Shown here: in pieces, positions 55,771 through 64,000 of the stretch
Numbering within the stretch: the stretch's first letter is position 1
How the letters are laid out: each line of letters begins with the position of its first letter
Assembly: GCF_003258605.2 (NCBI RefSeq)
Contig: NZ_CP031264.1
Span: 2,170,001 to 2,234,000 of the forward strand
Source: Peterkaempfera bronchialis
GTDB taxonomy: Bacteria > Actinomycetota > Actinomycetes > Streptomycetales > Streptomycetaceae
DNA length: 64,000 nt
Reading direction: 5' to 3'
Position numbers and translations under genes: made by a program
Notes under the pieces: generated by a model
Told to the model about the DNA's origin: nothing
What the model saw: only the letters and a program-made list of their open reading frames with translations
The model's database searches: none

Positions 55771-57135
55771 ATGGCACCCACCCGATCCCCCGACCAGGCC
55801 AGTCGGCCCTCGGTATCTGCGCCATCGGCCAACAGCGCCATGCGCGAGCTGCGCGGCGACCTCTCCCCCGGGGAGTTCGCCGCGCGGGTCCGGCGTGCCG
55901 GCCGGGAGATCGGTGAGCACGTCTCCTGCGACGCCCGCTATATCGGGCGGGTGGAGGCGGGCGAGATCCGCTGTCCCAACTACGCCTATGAGCGGGTGTT
56001 CCGGCATATGTTCCCGGGCCGCTCGCTGGCCGATCTGGGCTTCGCCCCACGCGGGTCGGTACGCCGCCGGGTGAACCGGCCGCGCTGTGAGGACGTACCA
56101 CGCTGCGAGCCGCAGCCCCGTACCGACGAGGAGAACGACGACGTGCACCGCCGCACCTTCATGGCGGGCGGCCCGGCCGCCCTGGTGACGGCGCTCGGCC
56201 TGGACGAGCCGACGTACACCTCGCCGACCCCGCCCCGCCGGGTGGGTGCCCAGGAGGTGGACGGTGTCGAGCAGGCCGTCCGCCGGATCCGGCTGCTGGA
56301 CGACCGGCAGGGCGCCGACGCCCTCTTCGAGTCCGCCGGGCAGTCGCTGCGCAGCGCCTATCTGCTGCTCAACGCCGGCAGCTACAGCGAGGAGACCGAA
56401 CGGCGGCTCCAGGCGGGCGCCGGGGAGCTGGCCATCTCGGTCGGCTGGCTGGCGCACGACTCGGGCCGCCTGGCCGACGCCCGCTCCTTCTACGCCGAGG
56501 CGCTGGCCACCGCCCGGATGGCCGGTGATCCGGCGCTGGAGGCCCACGCCTTCTGCAACAGCGCCTTTCTGGCCCGCGACGCCGGCCGCCCCCGGGAGGC
56601 CGTGCGCGCCGCGCAGGCGGCGCAGCAGGCGGCCTCGCATGTCGGCTCCTACCGGCTGCTCTCGCTGCTGGCGATGCGGGAGGCGGGCGGCTGGGCGGTG
56701 CTCCAGGAGCGGCGGTCCTGCGAGCGGGCGATGCTGCACGGGCAGCGGCTCTTCGACCGGGGGAGCTGCGACGCCGACCCGGAGTGGATGTCCTTCTTCG
56801 GCCGGGCGGAGCTGATCGGGCTGGAGGCCCAGTGCTGGTCGGCGCTGGGCGACTGGGACCGGGCCGTGGACCGGGCCCGGCTGGCGATGGACCTCCAGAA
56901 GCCGCACTTCGTCCGCAACCGGGCGCTGTACACCGCCGAGCTCGCCCACGACCAGCTCGGCCGCGGCGACCTGGCGGCCGCCGCGGTGAGCGGGACGCAG
57001 GCGCTGGACCTGCTGACGGAGGTCCGCTCGGCGCGGATCCGGTCGATGCTGGCCGGCACGGCGGGCGGACTGCGCCGCCACCGCGATGTGCCGGAGGTGG
57101 CCGCCTTCGTGGAGCGGTACGACATCGCGGGGTGA
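55771..57135 (+). CDS. HTH/TPR-type regulatory protein
   Basis: 454 residues from ATG 55771 (GGGGAG 8 bases upstream). An N-terminal XRE-like HTH (about 25-90): LRGDLSPGEFAARVRRAGRE, SCDARYIGRVEAGEIRCPNY and YERVFRHMFPGRSLADLGFA. A linker with an RRTFMAGGPAALVTALGL segment follows, then TPR-like helical repeats (about 190-450) such as GRLADARSFYAEALATARMA, GDPALEAHAFCNSAFLARDA and LGDWDRAVDRARLAMDLQ. This build recurs in Streptomyces regulators of development and antibiotic production, such as NsdA-like proteins, but I cannot equate it with a named one. The ligand may be a small peptide or protein partner. Confidence 0.82.
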   Translation: MAPTRSPDQASRPSVSAPSANSAMRELRGDLSPGEFAARVRRAGREIGEHVSCDARYIGRVEAGEIRCPNYAYERVFRHMFPGRSLADLGFAPRGSVRRRVNRPRCEDVPRCEPQPRTDEENDDVHRRTFMAGGPAALVTALGLDEPTYTSPTPPRRVGAQEVDGVEQAVRRIRLLDDRQGADALFESAGQSLRSAYLLLNAGSYSEETERRLQAGAGELAISVGWLAHDSGRLADARSFYAEALATARMAGDPALEAHAFCNSAFLARDAGRPREAVRAAQAAQQAASHVGSYRLLSLLAMREAGGWAVLQERRSCERAMLHGQRLFDRGSCDADPEWMSFFGRAELIGLEAQCWSALGDWDRAVDRARLAMDLQKPHFVRNRALYTAELAHDQLGRGDLAAAAVSGTQALDLLTEVRSARIRSMLAGTAGGLRRHRDVPEVAAFVERYDIAG

Positions 57136-57160
57136 CCCGGTCCGCCCGGTGCCGCAGGGG

Positions 57161-57799
57161 TCAGCCGAGGTGCGAGGTGTCGTTCCACAGCTCGATGGCC
57201 GGGGCGGCGTACTCCCAGCCGAGCACGCAGAGCGAGGCGGGCCGCAGCTTGAAGCGCTGGCCGTACTGCGGCGGCAGCCCCAGCCAGCGGGCGGTGAGGA
57301 TGCGCAGCAGGTGCCCGTGGGCGAAGACCACCACGGTGCGGTCGGCGCAGTCCATGGTGACGGTGTCGTGGTCCGGTCTGCCGTGCGCCTCGTCGATCCG
57401 GGCGAGGAAGCGGTCCACCCGGGCGGCCACGTCCTCGATGGTCTCGCCACCGGGGACGCCGTCGCGCCAGATCACCCAGCCGGGGTGGCCGGTGGCCCGG
57501 ATGTCCTCGCCGGTGCGGCCCTCGTACGCGCCGTAGTCCCACTCCATCAGCTCGGGGGTGTCCACCGCGCGGTCGCCGAGGCCGGCCAGGTCGCAGGTGT
57601 CGCGGGCGCGGGCCAGCGGGCTGGTGAAGACGCGGGCGTCGGGCAGGCCGTCCCAGGGTGCGCGTTTGAGGCGCTCGCCGAGGGCGCGCGCCATATGGCG
57701 GCCCTCCTCGGTGAGCGGGATGTCGGTGCGGCCGGTGTGGCGGCCGGTGGCCGACCACTCGGTCTCACCGTGCCGGACGAGCAGGATGCGGGCGGGCAT
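57161..57799 (-). CDS. Histidine phosphatase family protein (phosphoglycerate-mutase-like)
   Basis: 212 residues from ATG 57799. Has the catalytic [10 protein letters not shown] with the phospho-accepting His, [37 protein letters not shown] and the second His in [20 protein letters not shown]. The length and [10 protein letters not shown] fit broad-specificity phosphatases rather than glycolytic mutase. It is cytoplasmic; substrate unknown. It lies tail-to-tail with the TPR regulator (25 bases) and 15 bases downstream of the TetR gene, with which it probably forms an operon. Confidence 0.88.
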   Translation of the reverse strand: MPARILLVRHGETEWSATGRHTGRTDIPLTEEGRHMARALGERLKRAPWDGLPDARVFTSPLARARDTCDLAGLGDRAVDTPELMEWDYGAYEGRTGEDIRATGHPGWVIWRDGVPGGETIEDVAARVDRFLARIDEAHGRPDHDTVTMDCADRTVVVFAHGHLLRILTARWLGLPPQYGQRFKLRPASLCVLGWEYAAPAIELWNDTSHLG

Positions 57800-57814
57800 G
57801 GGGACCGTGCCTCC

Positions 57815-58633
57815 TCAGATGTGCTGCGGGGATGGGGCCCCGTCGTCGCGGCCCGCTTTCTCCCATGATCCCGCAGTCCGCAGCCCGGCGAGGATCAGGT
57901 CCAGCCCGAAGGCGTACTGCTCGGCGCCCTTCTGGGCCTCGGCGAGCTCCGGTGCCAGGTCGACCACCAGCGGGAACTCCTCCGCCGGCAGCGCCTCCAG
58001 CCGCGCCCGGAGGAGGCGCCGGCGCTCCTCGTCGGAGCAGTGGGCGTCGGAGCAGCGGGCGCGGCTGGCCCGCAGCGCGGCGCCCACCGTGTACTGCACC
58101 AGTGCGGTCTGCGCCCGGGCGGCCTGCTGCCGGCCGATGCCCGCGCCGCGCAGCAGGCCCAGCATGTGCTCCATCATCGCGGCGGCGCTGCCGGCCGTAG
58201 CCTGCTCCTCGCGCCCCTCGGGGCCCTCGGCCCGGTGCTGCTCGGCCAGCAGTTGGAGCACCGAGGGGCGTCCGGTGAAGAGTCCGTAGAGCGCGAGGCA
58301 GGCGTCGCGCAGCTGGTCGGCCCAGGGCGCATCGGTGCGTACCGGCGGCGCGTGCTGGGTGAAGACGCGGGCGCGCGCGGCCTGGAAGAGCTCCTCCTTG
58401 GAGCGGAAGTAGGTGTAGAGCGCCATGGTGCCCACCCCGAGTTCCTCGGCGAGGGCGCGCATGGAGAAGGCGTCGATGCCGCGTTCGTCGAGCAGCCGCA
58501 GGGCGGAGTCGACGATCAGCTCGGCGCTGAGCGAGTTGCGGGGGGCGCGCGGCCTGCGGCCTGCGCGGGGCTGTGGGGACATGGCGGGCTGCTGTCGGTG
58601 AGGATGCCGGTCGCGTTCCCCGTCCCCGGACAT
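57815..58633 (-). CDS. TetR-family regulator (TetR_C type)
   Basis: 272 residues from ATG 58633, chosen for the CGGAG just upstream; ATG 58582 and TTG/ATG sites further up are alternatives. The HTH is at about 37-85: AELIVDSALRLLDERGIDAF, SMRALAEELGVGTMALYTYF, RSKEELFQAARARVF. The larger C-terminal domain ends DLILAGLR, as in TetR/TetR_C-like regulators with bulky drug-like ligands. It is divergent from the PAP2 gene, with AACGTAC repeats between. It probably controls that gene and itself plus the histidine phosphatase. Confidence 0.85.
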   Translation of the reverse strand: MSGDGERDRHPHRQQPAMSPQPRAGRRPRAPRNSLSAELIVDSALRLLDERGIDAFSMRALAEELGVGTMALYTYFRSKEELFQAARARVFTQHAPPVRTDAPWADQLRDACLALYGLFTGRPSVLQLLAEQHRAEGPEGREEQATAGSAAAMMEHMLGLLRGAGIGRQQAARAQTALVQYTVGAALRASRARCSDAHCSDEERRRLLRARLEALPAEEFPLVVDLAPELAEAQKGAEQYAFGLDLILAGLRTAGSWEKAGRDDGAPSPQHI

Positions 58634-58661
58634 CGACTCCGGGCCGCTCTCGTTCCGGCCC

Positions 58662-58675
58662 AACGTACAACGTAC
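58662..58675. promoter_or_regulatory. Tandem AACGTAC repeat, probable TetR operator
   Basis: Two adjacent AACGTAC copies, each with a GTAC palindrome core, followed by GGTAGGTCTAC, 40 bases before the PAP2 gene and 29 before the TetR start. Confidence 0.55.
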
Positions 58676-58715
58676 GGTAGGTCTACGCATCGGCCGTCAC
58701 CCGGAGTTCACCGCC

Positions 58716-59540
58716 ATGTCATCGCAGACCGCTCCCCCACCCGCCGGCCGACCACGCCACTGGTGGCGGGAGCTGTTGCTGGTGGTGCTGGTCTACGCCG
58801 CCTACGACGGCAGCCGGCTGGTGGTCTCGGGCGATCTGACCGAGGCGCTGCGCAACGGGCATGCGCTGCTCTCCGCCGAGAACCTGCTGCACCTGGCGCC
58901 TGAGCACTGGCTGAACGGCGCCTTCACCCGGCACAGCTGGCTCGCGGTGCCCGCCGACTTCGCCTACGCCACCCTCCACTACCTGGTCACCCCGCTGATC
59001 CTGGTCTGGCTCTGGCGGCGCCACCGGGACCGCTACCGGCACGCCCGGACCTGGCTCGCGATATCCACCGTGCTCGGTCTCATCGGCTTCACCACCATGC
59101 CGACCGCCCCGCCCAGGCTGCTGGAGTCCTCCTACGGCTTCACCGACTCCATGCAGCAGCACGCCGCCGTCGGCTGGTGGGGCGGCGAGGCCAGCGCCCC
59201 CAAGGGCCTGGGCCATCTGACCAACCAGTTCGCGGCCATGCCCAGCCTGCACGTCGGCTGGGCGCTCTGGTGCGGGCTGATGCTCTGGTTCTTCGCCCGC
59301 CACCGGCTGCTGCGCATCGCCGGGCTGCTCTACCCGGTGCTGATCGCGGTCGTGGTGATGGGCACGGCCAACCACTATCTGCTGGACGCCGTCGCCGGCT
59401 GCGCCGTGATGGGGCTGGGCGCCCTGCTGGCCGCGCCCGCGCTCCACCTCACCGACCGCACGCGGCGCCGCTCGACCGTGGTGGCGGCCCGCGTACCGGC
59501 CCAGTCCCGGGGCGAGCAGAGCCGGGTCCCGGCCCCCTGA
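58716..59540 (+). CDS. PAP2-family membrane phosphatase/inositolphosphotransferase-like
   Basis: 274 residues from ATG 58716. About six membrane helices. The PAP2 active-site motifs are TMPTAPPRLLESSYGFTDSM (motif 1 region), FAAMPSLHVGWALWCGLMLW (His) and VVVMGTANHYLLDAVAGCAV (His-x3-Asp). These spacings match the Aur1/Ipt1-like inositolphosphorylceramide-synthase/PAP2_3 branch common in actinobacteria. It would dephosphorylate or transfer phospholipid head groups at the membrane. The neighbouring TetR gene is likely its regulator. It precedes the nuclease operon by 63 bases on the same strand. Confidence 0.87.
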   Translation: MSSQTAPPPAGRPRHWWRELLLVVLVYAAYDGSRLVVSGDLTEALRNGHALLSAENLLHLAPEHWLNGAFTRHSWLAVPADFAYATLHYLVTPLILVWLWRRHRDRYRHARTWLAISTVLGLIGFTTMPTAPPRLLESSYGFTDSMQQHAAVGWWGGEASAPKGLGHLTNQFAAMPSLHVGWALWCGLMLWFFARHRLLRIAGLLYPVLIAVVVMGTANHYLLDAVAGCAVMGLGALLAAPALHLTDRTRRRSTVVAARVPAQSRGEQSRVPAP

Positions 59541-59603
59541 ACGAGGGGGAGCACCGCCGACCGGTCCCGTTTGTCAGTCCCGGATGCAAGACTGGCGCGC
59601 ACC

Positions 59604-60845
59604 ATGAACGTCTCGCACCCCCGGCCCATGGAGCCGCCCGCGCAGCGGCTCGCCAGGCTGCGCGGCCCCGCGCCGCAGCGCAGCCTCGACGCCCGTGCCC
59701 TCGCCGCGCTCGCCGCCAACCCCGGCTGCCGCCGCCGCGCCCTGCTGGACGCCGCCGGGGTCGACAAGGCCGCCCTCGCCGACCGCCTCGGGACCCCGGC
59801 CCCCTTCGGCCGGTCACCGTTCGCCATCGCCCGCGGCCATGTCTTCGAGTCCCGGGTCAAGGCCGACGGATACGCCGAGCTGCTGCTCCTCTTCCATCGG
59901 CACCTCGGCCTCCCCGAGCCGGGCGACGCCGAGGTCGCCGTCCCCGATCTGCTGCCCCGGGCCGGCAACGCCGTACGCGCGGAGCGCACCCGGCAGGCGC
60001 TCGCCGAGGCCGCCGACCGCCCCGGCGGCTGGACCCTGCTCGACCACCCCATGCTCTGCCTGGAGGTGGCCGGCTCCCCCGCCTTCCTGGAGCCCGACGC
60101 CGTGGTGGTCCGCCCCGACGGCCGCTGGACGGTGGTGGAGATCAAGTCCTTCCCGATCCTGGACGGCTCCGCCGACCCGGCCAAGGTGGGCGCCGCCGCC
60201 CGCCAGGCAGCCGTCTACGTCCTGGCGCTGCGCGAGACCGCCGCCGACCTGGCCGGCACCAAGCCCGACCCGGACCCGTACGCCGCCCCCGACGGCCTGG
60301 CCGCAGCGCCCGACCACACGGTGCTGCTGGTCTGCCCCAAGGACTTCTCGCACCGCCCCACCGCCGCCGTGGTGGACGTCCGCCGGGAGATCGCGGTCAC
60401 CCGCCGCCAGCTGCTCCGGATGACCCGGATCGACCGGATCCTGGACGCGCTGCCCGCCGACGCCGACTTCGACCTCGCCACCGGGGACGACGGCGCCCCC
60501 GCCCGCTCCACCGAGCAGCTCGGCGGCTCGGTCGCGGCGGTGCCGGCCGCCTACTCCCCCGATTGCCTCTCCACCTGCGAGCTGGGCTTCCACTGCCGTC
60601 AGGAGGCCCGCTGCGCCGGCTCGGTCGAGCAGTTGGGCCGCTCCGTCCGGGGCGAGCTGGGCTCCCTGCACACCGTCTCCGCCGCCCTGGCCGCCGCCGA
60701 GGGCTCAGCGGATCGCGGCGGCGTGGACGAGGGCGGCGTGGACGAGGGCGGTGTGGACGAGGCCGCCGCCCGCCTCTCCCGCGCCGCCGCGCTGCGCGCC
60801 GAGGCGCTGGCGGGTGCCCGCAGCGAGGAGGCTCCCGGCAGATGA
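59604..60845 (+). CDS. Cas4/RecB-like PD-(D/E)XK nuclease with Fe-S-type cysteines
   Basis: 413 residues from ATG 59604. RecB-family nuclease motifs in order: RGHVFESRVKADGYAELL (motif I), FLEPDAVVV (Asp165), WTVVEIKSFP (Glu179, Lys181) and RQAAVYVLAL (the Q-x3-Y motif, Gln201, Tyr205). Cysteines stand at the positions used for an Fe-S cluster in Cas4/AddB: one upstream (Cys42 in NPGCRRRALLDAAG) and a downstream set Cys321, 325, 331, 337 (CLSTCELGFHCRQEARC). A three-fold GGVDE repeat follows near the C-terminus. No CRISPR array is present. The stop overlaps the next start (ATGA), so this is an operon with the unknown protein and the helicase. Confidence 0.85.
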   Translation: MNVSHPRPMEPPAQRLARLRGPAPQRSLDARALAALAANPGCRRRALLDAAGVDKAALADRLGTPAPFGRSPFAIARGHVFESRVKADGYAELLLLFHRHLGLPEPGDAEVAVPDLLPRAGNAVRAERTRQALAEAADRPGGWTLLDHPMLCLEVAGSPAFLEPDAVVVRPDGRWTVVEIKSFPILDGSADPAKVGAAARQAAVYVLALRETAADLAGTKPDPDPYAAPDGLAAAPDHTVLLVCPKDFSHRPTAAVVDVRREIAVTRRQLLRMTRIDRILDALPADADFDLATGDDGAPARSTEQLGGSVAAVPAAYSPDCLSTCELGFHCRQEARCAGSVEQLGRSVRGELGSLHTVSAALAAAEGSADRGGVDEGGVDEGGVDEAAARLSRAAALRAEALAGARSEEAPGR

Positions 60846-62467
60846 GCCTGCTCACCACCCTGGCCCGGCTGGAGGCCGTACGGTCCGGCCGGGCCCAGCC
60901 GCTGGCGACCGTGCGCCACCGCCATCTCTCCGACCGCCCCATGGTCGTCGTCCCGCTCACCGCCGCCGGTGAGGACGGCGCCCCGCTCGCCGCCATGCTC
61001 GGCACCGACCGCGACGCGCCCCGCCTGCATGTGGTGGCACAGCCGCTCGACCGCGACCAGCGGTTCGCCTTCCTCGCCGCACTCGCCGCAGACCTCCTCC
61101 CCTATCTGGAGGGCTACGGCGACGACATCGAGCAGATCGAGTCCACCGAGAGGGACCCGCAGACCGGCGAGCGGACACCGGTGCTGCGGGAGCTGTGCGC
61201 GGACGCCCCGCAGCTGATCGTCCCCAACGGCGGCGGCATCCACCAACTGGGCCTGCTCGGCCGCTCCACCCGCTTCCGCCGCACCGCCGACGACGCGGAC
61301 GCCGGGCCGTACCCGGTGCCGACCAAGGTGCCGCTGCTCGGCCGCTGGCTCACCCATCTGCGGGAGCGCTCCGAGGTGCCCGGCTCCTCCCTGCTGCTCG
61401 CCATGACGGCACTGCTCGGCCGCCACTGGGCCACCGGCCAGTCCCATCTGGAGGACCAGCACCTGGGCGCCCAGCTCGCCTGGATCGCCCCGCCGCCGGG
61501 CCTCAGCGGCGCCGAGGCGGCGCTGCACGCCGAGACCGCCCGCGACCGGCGCGGCCAACTGCTCTGCCCGCCCGCCGGACCGGCCACCGACCCGCGCTTC
61601 GACGAGAAGCTGCTGGGCCCCGCCGTCACCCGCCATGACGCCGCCCGCGCCGCGCTGCGCGCCGCGCCGGAGGGGGACGCCCGCGCCGAGCGGCATGTCC
61701 GGAGCACCGCCGAGGAGGTCCGCACCCTGCTGGCCGGGGTGCTGCGCCCCACCTGGGACCAGGTCTGGCAGGGCATCGACCTGCTGCGCACCCTGCCGCC
61801 CGCCGACCACCTCCCGGAGCGCTGGGAGAGCGACCGCTGGTCCTACACCGGCCACCGCGAGCGGCTGGCCGCCGGTGAGCCGCCGCAGCCCCGGTACGAC
61901 GACGCGGTCACCGCCGCTCGCAAGCTGGCGCAGCGCGAGCGGGAGCAGGCCAAGGTGGAGCTCCAGGAGGCGCTGGACGACCCGCTGGCGATGGCCGAGT
62001 GCCGGCTGGCCGGGGAGGCGTTCGCCGGCACGGTGGTGCACACCGAGCCGGCGTACGACACCTCCGGGCGCTCCCCGAAGCCCCGGCCGCTGGTCACGGT
62101 CCGCACCGACGACCGGCCGCACGCCGACCCCGGCCGCGAGGTGCACCGGGCCTGGGGGGCGCCCCGGCCGGACGGCGGGGGCAGTGCCACCCCGCAGAAG
62201 GCCGAGATCGTGCGGTTCGACCCGGCCGACGGCACCGTGGTCCTCCGGCTCACCTCCGGCATGGGGCGCCGCAGGGAGCCCGAGCCCGGCACCGTGCCGC
62301 AGCCGGGCGAGCGGGTCTGCTTCACCCTCTTCGAGCTGACCGTCCGGCAGTCCGCGCCGCTGCCGGACCCGGAGGACACCCCCTGGACCCACGGCGGCCC
62401 GCCCGGCACCGCCGCCGCACCCCGCCCGGCCGCCGCCGCCTGGGCCGACGACGAGGAAGGGGAGTAA
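60842..62467 (+). CDS. Protein of unknown function, middle gene of nuclease-helicase operon
   Basis: 541 residues; the ATG overlaps the upstream stop (ATGA). No family recognised. Residues 1-130 look alpha/beta (MVVVPLTAAGEDGAPLAAML, RLHVVAQPLDRDQRFAFLAA). The middle (about 150-430) is helical with PLLGRWLTHLRERSEVPGSS, TWDQVWQGIDLLRTLPPADH and RKLAQREREQAKVELQEALD. Residues about 430-510 form a beta-rich, OB-like stretch (LVTVRTDDRPHADPGREVHR, VVLRLTSGMGRRREPEPGTV, RVCFTLFELTVRQ). The tail is Pro/Ala-rich. It lacks Walker motifs or nuclease motifs. The coupling suggests a scaffold or specificity subunit between nuclease and helicase. Confidence 0.75.
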   Translation: MSLLTTLARLEAVRSGRAQPLATVRHRHLSDRPMVVVPLTAAGEDGAPLAAMLGTDRDAPRLHVVAQPLDRDQRFAFLAALAADLLPYLEGYGDDIEQIESTERDPQTGERTPVLRELCADAPQLIVPNGGGIHQLGLLGRSTRFRRTADDADAGPYPVPTKVPLLGRWLTHLRERSEVPGSSLLLAMTALLGRHWATGQSHLEDQHLGAQLAWIAPPPGLSGAEAALHAETARDRRGQLLCPPAGPATDPRFDEKLLGPAVTRHDAARAALRAAPEGDARAERHVRSTAEEVRTLLAGVLRPTWDQVWQGIDLLRTLPPADHLPERWESDRWSYTGHRERLAAGEPPQPRYDDAVTAARKLAQREREQAKVELQEALDDPLAMAECRLAGEAFAGTVVHTEPAYDTSGRSPKPRPLVTVRTDDRPHADPGREVHRAWGAPRPDGGGSATPQKAEIVRFDPADGTVVLRLTSGMGRRREPEPGTVPQPGERVCFTLFELTVRQSAPLPDPEDTPWTHGGPPGTAAAPRPAAAAWADDEEGE

Positions 62468-62474
62468 CCCGCCC

Positions 62475-63878
62475 GTGAACCCCATCGACTCCCCCGACTC
62501 CGCAGACGCCCCTGACTCCCCCGCCGCCGCAGGCGCCCCCGGGCCGTCCTCGCCCGGGGCCGCCGCCGACCGGGTCACCGCCGAGATCCTGGCCGCCGTG
62601 CTCTCCGGTACCGAGCGCGGTGTGGTGGTCGACTCCCCGCCCGGCGCCGGCAAGTCCACCCTGGTGGTGCGGGCCGCCCGCGAACTGGTCGCCGCCGGCG
62701 AGCGGCTGATGATCGTCGCGCAGACCAACAGCCAGGTGGACGACCTGGTGGACCGCCTCGCCGAGACCGCCCCCGACCTCTCCATCGGCCGCCTGCACAG
62801 CAGCGACGGCAGACCCGCCCCCGAGGCGCTGCGGCACGCCGGGGTGACCGCCTCGGGCAGGGTCGCCGACCTGGTCGAGCAGCAGGTGGTGGTCTCCACC
62901 GCCGCCAAGTGGCAGTGGGTCAAGGACGTCGACCCCTGGCGCCATGCGATCGTGGACGAGGCGTACCAGATGCGGTCCGACGCGCTGCTGGCCGTGGCCC
63001 GCCTCTTCGAACGGGCGCTCTTCGTCGGCGACCCCGGTCAGCTGGACCCCTTCACCGTGGTCGGCACCGACCAGTGGGCGGGCCTCTCATGGGACCCGTC
63101 GCGCAGCGCGGTGACCGCGCTGCTGGACCACAACCCCGGCATCCGGCCGCACAACCTCCCGGTCTCCTGGCGGCTGCCGTACTCCGCCGCAGCGCTGGTC
63201 TCCCGGGCGTTCTACCCCTTCACCCCGTTCCGGTCCGGTACCGGCGAGGGCGACCGGCGGCTCACGGTGGGCGTCCGCGCCGACGGCGGCCCGGTGGACG
63301 CGGTGATCGACGAGGCCGCCGAGTCCGGCTGGGGGCTGCTGGAGCTGCCCGCCCGGCACACCGTGCGTACCGACCCGGAGGCGGTGCACGCCGTGGCGCG
63401 GACCGTGCGCCGGCTGCTGGACCGGGGTCTGGCCGCCGTCTCCGAGCGCGGCACCGCGCCCGTCACCGCTGACCGGATCGCGGTCGGCACCGCCCACCGC
63501 GACCAGGCCGCCGCCGTCCGGGCCGCGCTCACCGGGCTCGGGGTGCCGGTGGACGGCGCGCTGGGCCCCGCCGTCACCGTGGACACCGCCAACCGCCTGC
63601 AAGGCCGCGAGTACGACGTGACCGTGGTGCTGCACCCGCTCTCCGGCCGACCCGACGCGACCGCCTTCCATCTGGAGACCGGGCGACTCTGCGTGCTGGC
63701 CTCCCGGCACCGGCACGCCTGCATCGTGGTCGCCCGGGCCGGCATCACCGAGCTGCTGGACGAGCACCCGTCCACCGAGCCCGTCCAACTGGGCGTCAGT
63801 GTGAAGTTCCCCGACGGCTGGGAGGCCAACCACACGGTGCTGGCGGAGCTGGCCGAGCACCGGATCCGCGCCGGGTGA
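62475..63878 (+). CDS. SF1 DNA/RNA helicase-like ATPase
   Basis: 467 residues from GTG 62475 (AAGGGGAG upstream, 7 bases after the previous stop). All superfamily-1 motifs are visible: Walker A SPPGAGKST (54-62), TNSQVDDLVDRL, motif II HAIVDEAYQM, motif III ALFVGDPGQLDPF, motif IV region NLPVSWRLPYSAAALVSRA, motif V DTANRLQGREYDVTVVLHPL and motif VI LCVLASRHRHACIVVARAG. It is the Upf1/Dna2-like SF1B group. The final helix-turn-strand (VQLGVSVKFPDGWEANHTVL) is short. The first 35 residues are disordered. It probably drives strand separation for the nuclease two genes upstream. Confidence 0.85.
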   Translation: MNPIDSPDSADAPDSPAAAGAPGPSSPGAAADRVTAEILAAVLSGTERGVVVDSPPGAGKSTLVVRAARELVAAGERLMIVAQTNSQVDDLVDRLAETAPDLSIGRLHSSDGRPAPEALRHAGVTASGRVADLVEQQVVVSTAAKWQWVKDVDPWRHAIVDEAYQMRSDALLAVARLFERALFVGDPGQLDPFTVVGTDQWAGLSWDPSRSAVTALLDHNPGIRPHNLPVSWRLPYSAAALVSRAFYPFTPFRSGTGEGDRRLTVGVRADGGPVDAVIDEAAESGWGLLELPARHTVRTDPEAVHAVARTVRRLLDRGLAAVSERGTAPVTADRIAVGTAHRDQAAAVRAALTGLGVPVDGALGPAVTVDTANRLQGREYDVTVVLHPLSGRPDATAFHLETGRLCVLASRHRHACIVVARAGITELLDEHPSTEPVQLGVSVKFPDGWEANHTVLAELAEHRIRAG

Positions 63879-63923
63879 CCGGGCCGCCCGCGCATACGGC
63901 ACCCCTCGGCGAGGAATACCACC

Positions 63924-64000
63924 GTGGGGCACACTGTTCCGAACCTCCGTCGCCCCATGCGTCACGGCCGACGCCGGAAGCCACTGCCCGAGCAGCGGTG
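63924..64000 (+). CDS. Possible start of the next gene, cut by window end
   Basis: GTG at 63924, with GAGGAA about 9 bases upstream, opens a frame that runs off the window (basic start, PMRHGRRRKPLPEQR). Too short to identify; ATG 63957 in the same frame is an alternative start. Confidence 0.3.
   Translation, partial: MGHTVPNLRRPMRHGRRRKPLPEQR

Noticed and set aside
59604-60845. CRISPR-Cas locus around the Cas4-like nuclease
   Set aside because: No repeat-spacer array and no cas1/cas2 or effector genes in the window; the partners are an unknown protein and a helicase.

Overview
The window is high-GC DNA (GTG and TTG starts, G/C third codon positions, purine-rich Shine-Dalgarno sites) from a Streptomycetaceae chromosome (Streptomyces, Kitasatospora or Streptacidiphilus type). 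The strongest marker is the block adpA - orn - (tRNA-His) - cebR / cebE-cebF-cebG - bglC. Together with the leucine-degradation cluster accD1-accA1-hmgL-acdH, it follows the gene order I remember from Streptomyces coelicolor. The adpA gene carries the expected TTA (bldA-dependent) leucine codon between its two domains. No rRNA, CRISPR array, insertion sequence or prophage is visible.

Left third (1-24.7 kb) is accessory. It starts with a DUF2637 membrane protein cut by the window edge, an MBL-fold hydrolase and a small secreted lamin-tail protein. A tightly coupled three-gene module follows: a two-helix membrane protein with a long coiled coil, a single-helix protein with an Asp inside the helix and a Pro/Thr stalk, and a large Fn3-like protein. 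Next is a probable defence island: an HNH endonuclease combining an EVE-like domain with a sulfur-binding-like domain (ScoMcrA-type), flanked by two paralogous nuclease-helicase fusions. Then come a uracil permease, a YdjM-type membrane protein, a TerF-like VWA protein facing a Glu/Pro-rich protein, a PPOX flavoprotein, a Ser/Thr kinase with PQQ-type repeats, an HTH protein and a DUF4142 protein.

Middle (24.8-45 kb) is mostly conserved metabolism. It holds a two-half ABC exporter split by a frameshift, a second PPOX protein, agmatinase, a PucR-type regulator broken by two frameshifts, and a TetR gene divergent from accD1-accA1-hmgL-acdH. Those four enzymes take isovaleryl-CoA to acetoacetate and acetyl-CoA. 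A universal stress protein, a HAD phosphatase and a GNAT acetyltransferase precede adpA-orn.

Right third (45-64 kb): tRNA-His with a clear terminator, a hotdog thioesterase and a slipin precede the cellobiose system. CebR represses through two TGGGAGCGCTCCC(A/G) boxes, one in the cebE promoter region and one covering the bglC ribosome-binding site. Several regulators and small enzymes follow. The window ends with a compact operon of a Cas4/RecB-like nuclease with a probable Fe-S site, an unknown 541-residue protein and an SF1 helicase.

The best candidates for undescribed systems are the 3.5-7.8 kb motor-like module, the 7.8-13.7 kb restriction / nuclease-helicase island, and the 59.6-63.9 kb nuclease-unknown-helicase operon. 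All functional proposals for these rest on motif recognition by eye and were not tested by database search.
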